Assembly (NCBI RefSeq): GCF_002008315.2
Contig: NZ_MVDG02000001.1
Location: 2,852,001 to 2,916,000, forward strand
Length of the DNA: 64,000 nt
Direction: 5' to 3'
Source: Arthrobacter sp. KBS0703
Lineage (GTDB): Bacteria; Actinomycetota; Actinomycetes; Actinomycetales; Micrococcaceae
The notes under the pieces were generated by a model that saw only the letters and a program-made list of their open reading frames with translations, searched no databases and was not told the origin of the DNA. Positions 34,996 through 42,930 of the stretch are shown here, in pieces. Every line of letters begins with the position of its first letter. Position 1 is the stretch's first letter. Both the position numbers and the translations under genes were made by a program.

Positions 34996-35778
34996 CTACG
35001 ACAGCCTCCGCTGCCGGAACATCGGGAACAGCTCCCGGACCCTTGCCACTGTCTCAAGCGAGACATCCACCGCCCGCACGCCGGGTTCCAGCCCGAGGTC
35101 AGCTTCAACGACCCCCATAGGATCAACCAGAACGCTCCTGCCCACGGAGACCGGCGGTGCCTGGCACACCCCTGCCACGTACACGCTGTTCTCGATGGCG
35201 CGCGCCGCGTTCAAGGCCAGCCACTGTTCCGTTTTGTGCGTGCCCGGCACCCAAGACGAACAGACCAGCAGCACCTGGGCGCCGGCGTCGGCGATTGACC
35301 TGGCCAGTTCCGGGAACCGCAGGTCGTAGCACGTCATCAGGCCGAACCGCGCTCCCCCGGCCTCAAACACCACCGGGTCCGTGGAGGCACCCGGCTTGAT
35401 GAACGTCGACTCCCCGAAGCCCTGCGCGTCGAACAGGTGGATCTTCCGGTAGAAAGCCAGCCGACCGCCGTCCGGCCCGAACGCCACCAGCGTGTTGTAC
35501 GCCTTGCCCGGCTCGTCCGAGGTTTCCACCACGCCGGCCACCAGCGCGATGCGGTGGCGGCGGGCTATGCTGGCGAGTTCCTGGCCGACGGGGCCGTCCA
35601 GCGGCTCGGCCACCTCGGGGAACGACGCGTCCACCTTCTTCTTCTCATAGGTGGCGTACTCCGGGAAGGCGACCAGCGCGGCGCCGTCGCGGGCGGCCCC
35701 GGCGGCGAACCGGTCGATCGCGGCAAGGTTGGCCCGGATGTCGGTGCCCGACTCCAGCTGCCCGAGCGCTATCCTCAC
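34996..35778 (-). CDS. Nitrilase-superfamily carbon-nitrogen hydrolase (omega-amidase-like)
   Basis: The protein has 260 residues with a GTG start and GGAAGGA upstream. The catalytic triad is visible: Glu in LVAFPEYATYE, Lys in AFYRKIHLFDAQGF and Cys in GLMTCYDLRFPELA. This subgroup hydrolyses small omega-amides or carbamoyl compounds. It is third in an operon after another nitrilase (37191-38069) and an APC permease (35826-37181), which suggests uptake and stepwise deamidation of a nitrogen compound. A broken, diverged copy lies at 9974-10638 and lacks the lysine. Confidence 0.88.
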   Translation of the reverse strand: MRIALGQLESGTDIRANLAAIDRFAAGAARDGAALVAFPEYATYEKKKVDASFPEVAEPLDGPVGQELASIARRHRIALVAGVVETSDEPGKAYNTLVAFGPDGGRLAFYRKIHLFDAQGFGESTFIKPGASTDPVVFEAGGARFGLMTCYDLRFPELARSIADAGAQVLLVCSSWVPGTHKTEQWLALNAARAIENSVYVAGVCQAPPVSVGRSVLVDPMGVVEADLGLEPGVRAVDVSLETVARVRELFPMFRQRRLS

Positions 35779-35825
35779 GGTTGTTCCTTCCCTTCGGTCA
35801 GCCCGCCCGGAACCAGACGTCCGGT

Positions 35826-37181
35826 TCAGGCGGCCGCCTCGACAGTCGCCTTTTCCGTGGCCGTCATTTCCGGCGGTGCCGCCTTGAAGCCGCGCGTGAT
35901 CAGGCCCAGGACCACGATGCCCAGCACCAGCCAGGACAGTCCCAGCGTAATCGCGTTGCTGTCCAGCTGGGAGAGCAGGTAGGCGCAGACGATCGCTCCG
36001 ATCACCGGGACCACCACGTAGGACACAACGTTCAGCTGGTGCCCGGCCCGGCGCTGGCGCACGTAGTGGAACACCACCGAGGCGTTGACCAGCGTGAACG
36101 CGGTGAACGCACCGAAGTTGATGAACGACGTCGAGGTGGCCACGTCCAGGAAGATCGCGATCAGGCCGATGATGCCGGTGACGATCAGGTTGACCACGGG
36201 GGTGTGGAACTTGGCGCTGAGCCGGCCGAAGACCGCCTTGGGCAGGACCGAGTCCCGGCCCATCGCGTACAGCAGGCGCGAGGCGCTGGCCTGCGCGGCG
36301 AGGCCGGAGGCGAACTGCGCCACCACCAGACCGGCCAGGAACACCGCGCCGAACAGCTGCCCGCCGATCTGCAGGGCGATGGAGCTGGCCGCGGAGGCCG
36401 AGTCCTCGAACACGCCGCCGGGGTGGACCAGCTGGGTCACGTAGGAGACGGTCACGAAGATGCCGCCGCCGATCAGGGCGATGAGCATGATGGCCCGGGG
36501 CATGTTCTTGCGCGGGTTGATGGTCTCCTCGGTGAGGGTGGTGACGGCGTCGAATCCCAGGAACGAGTACGCGGCGATGGCGGCTCCGGCGGAGATGGTG
36601 GCGACGCTGGAGGTGTCGTTGAAGAACGGCTGGGTGCTGGCCAGGCCGCCGGCGCCGGAGGTGGCCACCACGTTGCCGACGGACAGCGCCACGAAGAACA
36701 CGATGACCAGCAGCTGGAACGCCATCAGCACGTAGTTGGCCTTGTCCGCCACCTTGATGCCCAGGATGTTCAGCACAGTGGTGATCAGGATGAAGCCCAC
36801 GATCCAGACTCCGATGGGGATGCCGGGGAACTGCGCGGTCAGGTAGGAGCCGCCGATCAGCCAGATGACCATGGGCAGGAAGAGGTAGTCCAGCAGGATG
36901 GCCCAGCCCACCAGGAACCCGACCCTCGGATCGATGGACCGGCGGACGTAGGTGTAGGCGGAACCGGCCACGGGGTACGCGATGGCCATCCGGCCGTAGC
37001 TGTGCGCCGTGAACAGCATGGCGACCATGGCCACCAGGTAGGCGGCCGGCGATGCCCCGCCGGTGGTTTCGGCGATGATGCCGAAGATCCCCAGGACGAT
37101 CAGCGGGGTCAGGTACGCCAGGCCGAACAGGACCAGCGAGGGCAGCTTCAGCGTGCGGGTCAGGGAGGGTGTTGTTGTCAC
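35826..37181 (-). CDS. APC-family amino acid/polyamine permease
   Basis: The protein has 451 residues and about 12 membrane helices. It begins LKLPSLVLFGLAYLTPLIVLGIFG and carries IAAYSFLGFDAVTTLTEETI, the conserved helix 6 region of PuuP/YcaM-like transporters. It lies between two nitrilase genes on the same strand, 9 bases after the first. The context suggests a nitrogen-rich substrate such as a polyamine derivative or amide, but the sequence alone cannot name it. A truncated copy with frameshifts is present at 10687-11645. Confidence 0.88.
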   Translation of the reverse strand: MTTTPSLTRTLKLPSLVLFGLAYLTPLIVLGIFGIIAETTGGASPAAYLVAMVAMLFTAHSYGRMAIAYPVAGSAYTYVRRSIDPRVGFLVGWAILLDYLFLPMVIWLIGGSYLTAQFPGIPIGVWIVGFILITTVLNILGIKVADKANYVLMAFQLLVIVFFVALSVGNVVATSGAGGLASTQPFFNDTSSVATISAGAAIAAYSFLGFDAVTTLTEETINPRKNMPRAIMLIALIGGGIFVTVSYVTQLVHPGGVFEDSASAASSIALQIGGQLFGAVFLAGLVVAQFASGLAAQASASRLLYAMGRDSVLPKAVFGRLSAKFHTPVVNLIVTGIIGLIAIFLDVATSTSFINFGAFTAFTLVNASVVFHYVRQRRAGHQLNVVSYVVVPVIGAIVCAYLLSQLDSNAITLGLSWLVLGIVVLGLITRGFKAAPPEMTATEKATVEAAA

Positions 37182-37190
37182 GGGTTTTCC

Positions 37191-38069
37191 TTAGGCGTTG
37201 AAGGTCTGGGGAGCCCAGGTGGCGGGGTTGATCCGGCCCTGGTAGACGGGCAGTTCGACGGCGTCTTCGCCGTCGCGGAACTGGGACCAGGGGCGGTTGA
37301 GGTTTTCGGTGCCGTGCGTTCTGACATGCTCGACGGCGGCCAGGTCCAGTTCCGCGGTGAGCAGCACCGGGGCGTCGCCCTCGGCCTCGGCGAGCGTGTT
37401 GCCCTCCGGGTCGACGATGATGCTCAGGCCCTTGCCGGTGGGGCCGGCGCAGTTGACGCTGACCACGAAGACCTGGTTCACGATGGCGTTGGCCTTGGCG
37501 AGCACCAGCTCCTGTCGGCGGTCCGGCGTCGTGGTTTTCACGACGTTGAGGATTACCTCGGCGCCCATCCAGGCGAGCTGGCGGGACACCTCCGGGAACC
37601 ACGCGTCGTAGCAGATGTTCAGGCCCACCCTGCCGACGCCGGCCAGGTCCACGGTGGTGAACCGGTCGCCGGGGTCGTAGGGCTCGAACGGGCGCCAGGG
37701 GAAGACCTTCCGGTAGTAGCCGGCGAGCTCCCCCGCCGGGGACAGGACCAGCTGGGTGTTGAACAGCTGCCCTTCCGGGCCTCGCTCGCACACGCTGCCC
37801 GGGACCAGCCAGATGCCCAGGTCCGCGGCAAGCTGCCGGAGCTCCTTGACCCGGGGTCCGTCCAGCGGCTCGGCGGAGGCCTGGAGCATTTCCGTGCGCT
37901 GCTGGTCGGGGTCGGAATCGCCGAACAGGTGCAGCTCGGGAAAGACCGCCAGCGTGCTGTGCGGCTGGACGGCGAGGGCGGCAGTGACCTCGTCCGCGAA
38001 GGCCGAGACGGGTTCGCCGATGAGCCGGGGCCGGGCCTGGGCCGCGATGAGGGGAAGGATGCGTTGCAT
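37191..38069 (-). CDS. Nitrilase-superfamily carbon-nitrogen hydrolase
   Basis: The protein has 292 residues. The catalytic residues are Glu in LAVFPELHLFGD, Lys in GYYRKVFPW and Cys in LNICYDAWFPEVSRQLAW. It is first in the three-gene nitrilase-permease-nitrilase operon and is read away from the divergent GntR regulator. Between them lies a palindrome that may be the operator. Family members hydrolyse nitriles, amides or N-carbamoyl amines. The long N-terminal half with FGDSDPDQQRTEML is not diagnostic for one substrate. Confidence 0.87.
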   Translation of the reverse strand: MQRILPLIAAQARPRLIGEPVSAFADEVTAALAVQPHSTLAVFPELHLFGDSDPDQQRTEMLQASAEPLDGPRVKELRQLAADLGIWLVPGSVCERGPEGQLFNTQLVLSPAGELAGYYRKVFPWRPFEPYDPGDRFTTVDLAGVGRVGLNICYDAWFPEVSRQLAWMGAEVILNVVKTTTPDRRQELVLAKANAIVNQVFVVSVNCAGPTGKGLSIIVDPEGNTLAEAEGDAPVLLTAELDLAAVEHVRTHGTENLNRPWSQFRDGEDAVELPVYQGRINPATWAPQTFNA

Positions 38070-38105
38070 GGTGTTCTCCGCGTTGGGGATGTGATCTGGA
38101 CTATA

Positions 38106-38124
38106 TTAGATCAGAATGATCCAA
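38106..38124. promoter_or_regulatory. Palindromic operator candidate for the GntR/FadR regulator
   Basis: TTAGATCAGAATGATCCAA is an inverted repeat, with TT-N-GATCA and TGATC-N-AA arms around a 3-base centre. It lies between the divergent nitrilase operon and the GntR gene, next to a TATATTA stretch. GATCA-type arms of this spacing are usual for FadR-family dimers. Confidence 0.6.
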
Positions 38125-38163
38125 TTATGGGAAGAGGCGGGATTGGGCCGTAAAGTAGCGGAT

Positions 38164-38928
38164 ATGACCCGTCAGTTGGAGGACACCGCCGACGCTTCGC
38201 CCATCGGCGCCGGCAGGCTTGCCGGCATCGACCGGCGCAGTGCCATCGATGCCGTCCGGCTGCGGATCGGCATGGCGATTTCGCTGGGGCTGCTGAAACC
38301 CGGCGAGCGACTGCCCGATCAGGAGGACGTGGCCCTGGGCCTGTCCGTCAGCCCGATCACCGCCCGCCGTGCGCTCGCAAGCCTGGCGGAGCAGGGCGTG
38401 GTGGTCCGCCGCCGCGGCCGGGGCGGCGGAACGTTTGTGGCCGATGATCCCCCGCGGAACGTGCTGGCCGAACTCTCGGCATCACCGGCCGAATCCCGGG
38501 CCGTGAACCGGCTGGTGGACCGGAGGCTGCTCTTCGAGTGCGCCGTGACGCACTACGCGGCCATCAACGCCACGGCTGAACAGCTGGATGAGCTCGACCG
38601 GCTGACCCGCGACATGGCCGAATCCACCGACTGGTCCGACTACCACCAGGCCGACGAGCAGTTCCACCAACTGGTGGGCACCGCGTCCGGGCTGGGGACC
38701 GCCGTCGAGGTTTACCACGAGACGCTGGCCGAGCTCTACGCCTACTTCATCCCCTACCCCATCGAACTGCTGCACAAATCAAACTGCGACCACGTCGCGC
38801 TCGTGGCAGCCCTGCGCGCCGGCCACGGCGACGAAGCCGTGGAGATCGCCCGCAAGCACGTCGACATCCTGCACCGGACGATGTTCATGGGGCTGACCGA
38901 CGGCGGGACTCACTCCGCCTCTGAGTGA
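38164..38928 (+). CDS. GntR/FadR-family transcriptional regulator
   Basis: About 254 residues from ATG 38164. The earlier ATG at 38116 would lie inside the palindrome, so I reject it. The winged helix-turn-helix spans about 30-90 (PGERLPDQEDVALGLSVSPI, TARRALASLAEQGVVVRRRG). The C-terminal all-helical FCD effector domain has HxxxH-type metal ligands in DYHQADEQFHQLV and HVALVAALRAGHGDEAVEIA. It very probably represses or activates the divergent nitrilase-permease operon. A degraded fragment of a close relative is present at 41433-41620. Confidence 0.87.
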   Translation: MTRQLEDTADASPIGAGRLAGIDRRSAIDAVRLRIGMAISLGLLKPGERLPDQEDVALGLSVSPITARRALASLAEQGVVVRRRGRGGGTFVADDPPRNVLAELSASPAESRAVNRLVDRRLLFECAVTHYAAINATAEQLDELDRLTRDMAESTDWSDYHQADEQFHQLVGTASGLGTAVEVYHETLAELYAYFIPYPIELLHKSNCDHVALVAALRAGHGDEAVEIARKHVDILHRTMFMGLTDGGTHSASE

Positions 38929-39331
38929 TGAGCGGTGTCCGGCGCATGACGGCGTCGACGGACCATAGGTGCCGCTCTTAGCCGGAGAAATGCAGATCAG
39001 AGCTGTGGTCCCTGACGCGCCAGCGCACTGGGGCTCGACGCTGCGCAAAACATTTGTCAGTCCGTCATTACTGGGCAAAGCCTTCCACAGTCCTGTGGCA
39101 ATACTGCCTGAATCCAAGCCTGCGCCGGGGCATGCTTAAAGCCGGGCGGCTACACCGTAGACGCACTTCTGGGGGAAGCGATAGACACATGTGCATGCCA
39201 TGGCGCCAAGCCATCCTTCCGCACCGTCCGCCGGCGAATCACCGGCGCACCCCTTCCAGCAGACCGCACATCCTCGCACCCACGACGCATTCCGGGGGCC
39301 CTGCACCGGGGCGCCCTTTGAAAGGAACCCA
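38929..39331. other. Intergenic region
   Basis: No gene I can support lies in these 403 bases. The short frames present have no ribosome site and poor coding composition. The promoter of the TM2-Ltp gene is expected near the right end. Confidence 0.4.
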
Positions 39332-40342
39332 ATGAGCTCAACCGACCCCTACGGAACGCCGCAACAGCCGCAGGTCCCCTATGGGCAAGCACCAGCGGGT
39401 ACACAGCCGTACCCCGGTGCCCCCGCACCCTATCCAGGAGGCCCAGCACTGGGCGGATACGGCGTCAGCAACAAGTCTTTCCTCGTTACTTGGCTCCTCT
39501 CCCTGCTCATCGGCGTGTTCGGCGTGGATCGCTTCTATCTGGGAAAAGTCGGAACCGGCATCCTCAAGTTGGTCACCTTCGGTGGTCTGGGCATATGGGC
39601 CTTGATCGACCTGATCCTCGTACTGACTAACAAAACCCGCGACAAGCAGGGTCTGCCGCTGGAGGGATACGACAAGCACAAGAAGGTGGCCTTGATCGTC
39701 ACCGGAGTCGTCATCCTCCTGAGCATCGTCTTCAACGCCGGCCGCGGCGGATCTGCCCCGACGTCCATATCCACTGTGAGTGACTCTGCTGCTGCTCCGG
39801 CTGAGACCGCCGCGCAGGATCCCGCCGTCGCGAAGGCTGAAGCCGACGCTGCCGCCAAGGCCGAAAAGGCTGAGGCTGACGCTAAAGCCAAGGCCGAAAA
39901 AGCCGCAGCCGACGCTGCAGCCAAAGCCGAAAAAGCCGCAGCCGACGCTGCAGCCAAAGCCGAAAAAGCCGCAGCCGACGCTGCAGCCAAAGCCGAAAAA
40001 GCCGCAGCCGACGCTGCTGCCAAAGCAGCCGCTGAGGCCGCCGCCAAGGCTGGGACGGTCAGTCAGCAGAACGCCCTGCGGAAAGCTGCTGACTACCTCG
40101 AATACACCGCCTTCTCGCGCACCGGCCTGATCGGGCAACTGGAGTTCGAGGACTACTCGACGGCAGATGCGACCTGGGCCGTGGACCGCGTGACCGTCAA
40201 CTGGAACGAGCAGGCAGCCAAAAAGGCCAAGGACTACCTCGAATACACCGCCTTCTCGCGCACCGGCCTGATCGACCAACTGACCTTCGAGGGCTACACC
40301 CCGGCGCAGGCCGAGTACGGAGTGAGCAAGACGGGCCTCTAG
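39332..40342 (+). CDS. TM2-domain membrane protein with Ala/Lys/Glu repeats and two C-terminal Ltp repeats
   Basis: The protein has 336 residues from an ATG with GAAAGGAA just upstream. The order is: a Pro/Gln/Gly/Tyr-rich cytoplasmic head (about 1-50); a TM2 domain with SFLVTWLLSLLIGVFGVDRF and GLGIWALIDLILVLTNKTRD; a third membrane helix; a long AEKAAADAA repeat (about 165-235) that should form a rigid helix; and two Ltp repeats, each with LEYTAFSRTGLI followed by a QLxFExY segment. At DNA level the helix is coded by about four near-identical 33-bp units (39890-40022). Ltp domains occur in a phage lipoprotein that blocks DNA injection by other phages and in many actinobacterial surface proteins. 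The function here is unproven. Confidence 0.82.
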   Translation: MSSTDPYGTPQQPQVPYGQAPAGTQPYPGAPAPYPGGPALGGYGVSNKSFLVTWLLSLLIGVFGVDRFYLGKVGTGILKLVTFGGLGIWALIDLILVLTNKTRDKQGLPLEGYDKHKKVALIVTGVVILLSIVFNAGRGGSAPTSISTVSDSAAAPAETAAQDPAVAKAEADAAAKAEKAEADAKAKAEKAAADAAAKAEKAAADAAAKAEKAAADAAAKAEKAAADAAAKAAAEAAAKAGTVSQQNALRKAADYLEYTAFSRTGLIGQLEFEDYSTADATWAVDRVTVNWNEQAAKKAKDYLEYTAFSRTGLIDQLTFEGYTPAQAEYGVSKTGL

Positions 40343-40401
40343 CAGCCTGTCTCAGGTCTCTTCGCGATGGTGTCGAGCCCGACTCCGACGCTGGAAACCA
40401 G

Positions 40402-40431
40402 GATGCCCCGGCCGTTTCTGGCCGGGGCATC
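40402..40431 (+). terminator. Hairpin terminator after the TM2-Ltp gene
   Basis: A perfect 12-bp stem (GATGCCCCGGCC and complement) with a 6-base loop lies 60 bases after the stop. The following bases are only moderately T-rich. Confidence 0.75.
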
Positions 40432-40900
40432 TCTGTTCAAAAGCTCCCCTGACTTTCCGTCAGACGATGGTTCAGGTGGGCTGTGGAGTTGGCATTAGGG
40501 GCGCAAAATCAGTTGAAGCCAACAGGGCGAAGCCCCTCCCTCGAACGGCCCAGTTACTGCCTCCCCCGCGCCCATCACCAACCCGCCGCGGCGTCCTGTG
40601 AAATGGCGTTGCCGGCCCTCTACTCCAGCAATGTCCGTCCGCTACGCCCCTGCGTCGTCATTTCCACAGCGTTCCCTCAGGATTGGCGCAAGCTCGGCCA
40701 ATCCGGCAGCTTTGGAGCGAGGATAGTTTACGAGCTGCGATTCCGAGTATTGGGATCAACATCAAGATCCAACAATTGAGACAAGATTTTCTGCGTCGGA
40801 TCCTCCAAATGATTCTCCTGAAGATCAGTGCGCTGAAGAATTAACAGCTAAATCACTCCGGAAACCATCGATCACGACAATGGAAAGAGAAACTATTCAT
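40432..40900. other. Intergenic region, A/T-rich toward the right
   Basis: There is no supported gene. The last 170 bases before the lipoprotein are relatively A/T-rich and probably hold its promoter. Confidence 0.4.
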
Positions 40901-41314
40901 ATGAAGAAGGCATTAGCCGCTGGAGCTTTCTTGTGTTTGGCACTCGCCGGTTGCGCCGGCGGCGCAACGCAAGCGGCTCCCGCAGTCACTCAGATTGTGA
41001 CGCAGACAGCCACGGAAACCGTGACGGCCACCGCTACCGCAACTGTGACAGCTGCACCACAGCCTGCTGAGGTGGTGGCTGCAGCAGCTGCACCGGCCGT
41101 GCCAGCAACGGCTGTTATTCCTGCAGATGTGGCGGGGATGAATGCTGAAGCCCTCGACGACGACCTAACCGCGTTGGGATTCAAGAAGGTTATCTACAAT
41201 TCCGATACTGGTAAAACCGTTCTGCTTCTCAGCAACTGGACAGTTACGGGTGTAGACCGACCTGGCACCAAACAATCCGTCGATAAGGCTGTTGTCGTCC
41301 ATGTGACGAAATAG
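40901..41314 (+). CDS. Secreted lipoprotein with Thr/Ala/Val-rich linker and PASTA-like C-terminus
   Basis: The protein has 137 residues from ATG 40901 (MKKALAAGAFLC). The lipobox LALAGC places the lipidated Cys near residue 17. A repetitive linker (QTATETVTATATATVTA) leads to a C-terminal domain of about 65 residues with DDDLTALGFKKVIYNSDTGK and VVVHVTK, which resembles a single PASTA domain. It is probably an extracytoplasmic binding or cell-wall protein. It stands alone. Confidence 0.75.
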   Translation: MKKALAAGAFLCLALAGCAGGATQAAPAVTQIVTQTATETVTATATATVTAAPQPAEVVAAAAAPAVPATAVIPADVAGMNAEALDDDLTALGFKKVIYNSDTGKTVLLLSNWTVTGVDRPGTKQSVDKAVVVHVTK

Positions 41315-41432
41315 CCAGCACTCCTCCAACGTGGGCGGTTATCCCTTTTGTCCGTCCACGTTGGGGCGCCCAACGGGGCAGCAAGTTTTTGCGTGCTGAG
41401 TAACCCCCAGGGACTCTCCCTGTTCGTGTGTC

Positions 41433-41620
41433 CGGCCATCGATGCCGCGGCTGAGCAGCCGGATGAGCTCGCCAGCTCACCATGCCGTCGCCGAATCCAT
41501 CGACTGGTCCGACCACCACCGGGCGGACGAGCAGTTCCACCAACTGGTGGGCACCGCCCCAGGGCTGGGGACCGCCGTCGAGCTTTACCACGAGAAGCTG
41601 GCGGCGCTCCGCGACCACCC
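41433..41620 (+). pseudogene. Diverged fragment of the GntR/FadR effector domain
   Basis: The sequence matches 38560-38745 of the regulator gene (ATDWSDHHRADEQFHQLVGT-like block and GLGTAVELYHEKLA). It contains small deletions and frame changes and lacks any DNA-binding domain. It is inserted just before an unrelated gene. Like the fragments at 9974, 19238 and 27640, it is a partial diverged copy of a gene in this same window. Confidence 0.75.
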
Positions 41621-41644
41621 TGTTTTCCGTGGAAGTATTCACGT

Positions 41645-42283
41645 ATGACTATCGACGGCGACACCGCCAAACTCCTAGCCTTCATTGACTCCCACGGCAT
41701 CGACGCCTCGACTGAGGTTAGCCGTGGTTGGGCTTCCATCGGAGCGATCATTGTCGATGCCTCCTTGCAGCGACGCCAGAATTACGAGGCAACCGTGAAG
41801 CCGCGCGTTGACGCTCTTCTTGCCTCATGGCCAGATGCAAGAACCACGAGTGGGTTCCGGAAACGTCTGGCCACGGGAACCCTCTCGGAAGTCATCGATT
41901 GGCCATCGCCGGGCCGTCTCGCTCAGATAGACGACCTAACCTGTGTGCTTGAGGATCAGGGCGTCGAAACTGTAGAGGAACTCCGAGCCAGACTCGCTGA
42001 CCCGGCTGAAAGGCCGGTTCTTCGTGATGCCCTCGCAGGCGTTCGTCATGTGAGCCCCAAGACGCTGGACTACATCGACGCTCTCAGTGGACTCTCAACG
42101 CAGGTGACCACTGATGCGCGGATACGAAGAGTGGCCGAGGCCGCCGGCATCGAGGACACGTCTTACGCCAACATGTCGGCCGTGATCCGCGCTGCGGCAG
42201 ACTCACGAGGGTGGCGCGCTGAGGACCTGGACGCCGCACTGTGGCACTTCGGTATTGAGAGCGCCCCGGCGTCATCCACCTGA
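41645..42283 (+). CDS. Hypothetical protein with helix-hairpin-helix-like features
   Basis: The protein has 212 residues from ATG 41645. It is helical. A segment VRHVSPKTLDYIDALSGLST followed by TTDARIRRVAEAAGI resembles the helix-hairpin-helix region of HhH-GPD DNA glycosylases, but the catalytic Asp and a FeS motif are not obvious. I do not claim glycosylase activity. It could be a DNA-associated protein. The next gene lies about 100 bases downstream. Confidence 0.6.
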   Translation: MTIDGDTAKLLAFIDSHGIDASTEVSRGWASIGAIIVDASLQRRQNYEATVKPRVDALLASWPDARTTSGFRKRLATGTLSEVIDWPSPGRLAQIDDLTCVLEDQGVETVEELRARLADPAERPVLRDALAGVRHVSPKTLDYIDALSGLSTQVTTDARIRRVAEAAGIEDTSYANMSAVIRAAADSRGWRAEDLDAALWHFGIESAPASST

Positions 42284-42384
42284 GGAGTTCGGAACCCGTA
42301 CCTCTGGGATAGTCTCGCTTGGAACCGGAACAAGCATCGACTCCAACTGCCAGGGCGGGAATTCCATTGGATCTACTGGGCGGC

Positions 42385-42897
42385 ATGAGCCGCGACGAAC
42401 TCCGCATCTTTTCTTGGGTTGCGGCCGCCGTCTTCGCGCTTGTGGCCGGCGTCTGGCGTCCGCGCCAGCTTCATTGGACCGCGCTTGGTTCCGTCCTGCT
42501 CTTCGCGGCCCTCAACGCGGGTGCCGGGATCTACGTCCTGAACCATTTCAGTGACTCGCGCTGGTCTACCGGAGACGAACCTCCGCTGAGCGCCCCGTCG
42601 TTTTCCGGGACGCCAGTCGTGGGGCAGTTTCTGGGCCCCCTGGACTCCGCCCTGAACGGTGTGGTCGGCGGGGTGAACGAGTTCTTGGCATTCAAGCAGG
42701 CACTTCCCATAGCGCTGGACTTCCTTGCCGCTGCCGGCTGGGCCCTGCTGCTGTCGTTCCCGCTTGCCATTCTCGCCGCCGGAATCAGTTTCGCCGCGGC
42801 TAGGCGCCGAACCGCGGACTTCGAAAAATACCGTGCCACCGTTGACCTGCTCAAAGATGAGCTTGAGCAGGTCAAGCGGCAGATCTCGTCAGGGTAA
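42385..42897 (+). CDS. Membrane hypothetical protein with C-terminal coiled coil
   Basis: The protein is about 170 residues from ATG 42385 with GGGCGG upstream. Two hydrophobic segments near the N-terminus (FSWVAAAVFALVAGV and LGSVLLFAALNAGAGIYVL), a polar middle and a third helix (AAGWALLLSFPLAILAAGIS) are followed by a charged helix (VDLLKDELEQVKRQI) that can form a coiled coil. The family was not recognised. Confidence 0.6.
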   Translation: MSRDELRIFSWVAAAVFALVAGVWRPRQLHWTALGSVLLFAALNAGAGIYVLNHFSDSRWSTGDEPPLSAPSFSGTPVVGQFLGPLDSALNGVVGGVNEFLAFKQALPIALDFLAAAGWALLLSFPLAILAAGISFAAARRRTADFEKYRATVDLLKDELEQVKRQISSG

Positions 42898-42930
42898 TCC
42901 GTCGACACGGCGTGTTTGGTTGCCCTGACG

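Noticed and set aside
34996..37791. 931-codon minus frame spanning two genes
   Set aside because: Only its last 260 codons are the nitrilase. The rest is an Arg/Gly/Pro-rich shadow of the permease gene in another frame.
35781..38153. 790-codon + strand frame
   Set aside because: It is antisense to the permease and nitrilase genes, and the translation is repetitive Gly/Asp/Val without known domains.
39890..40022. 33-bp repeats considered as a CRISPR array
   Set aside because: The units are contiguous, lack spacers, keep the reading frame and encode an Ala/Lys/Glu helix. No cas genes are near.
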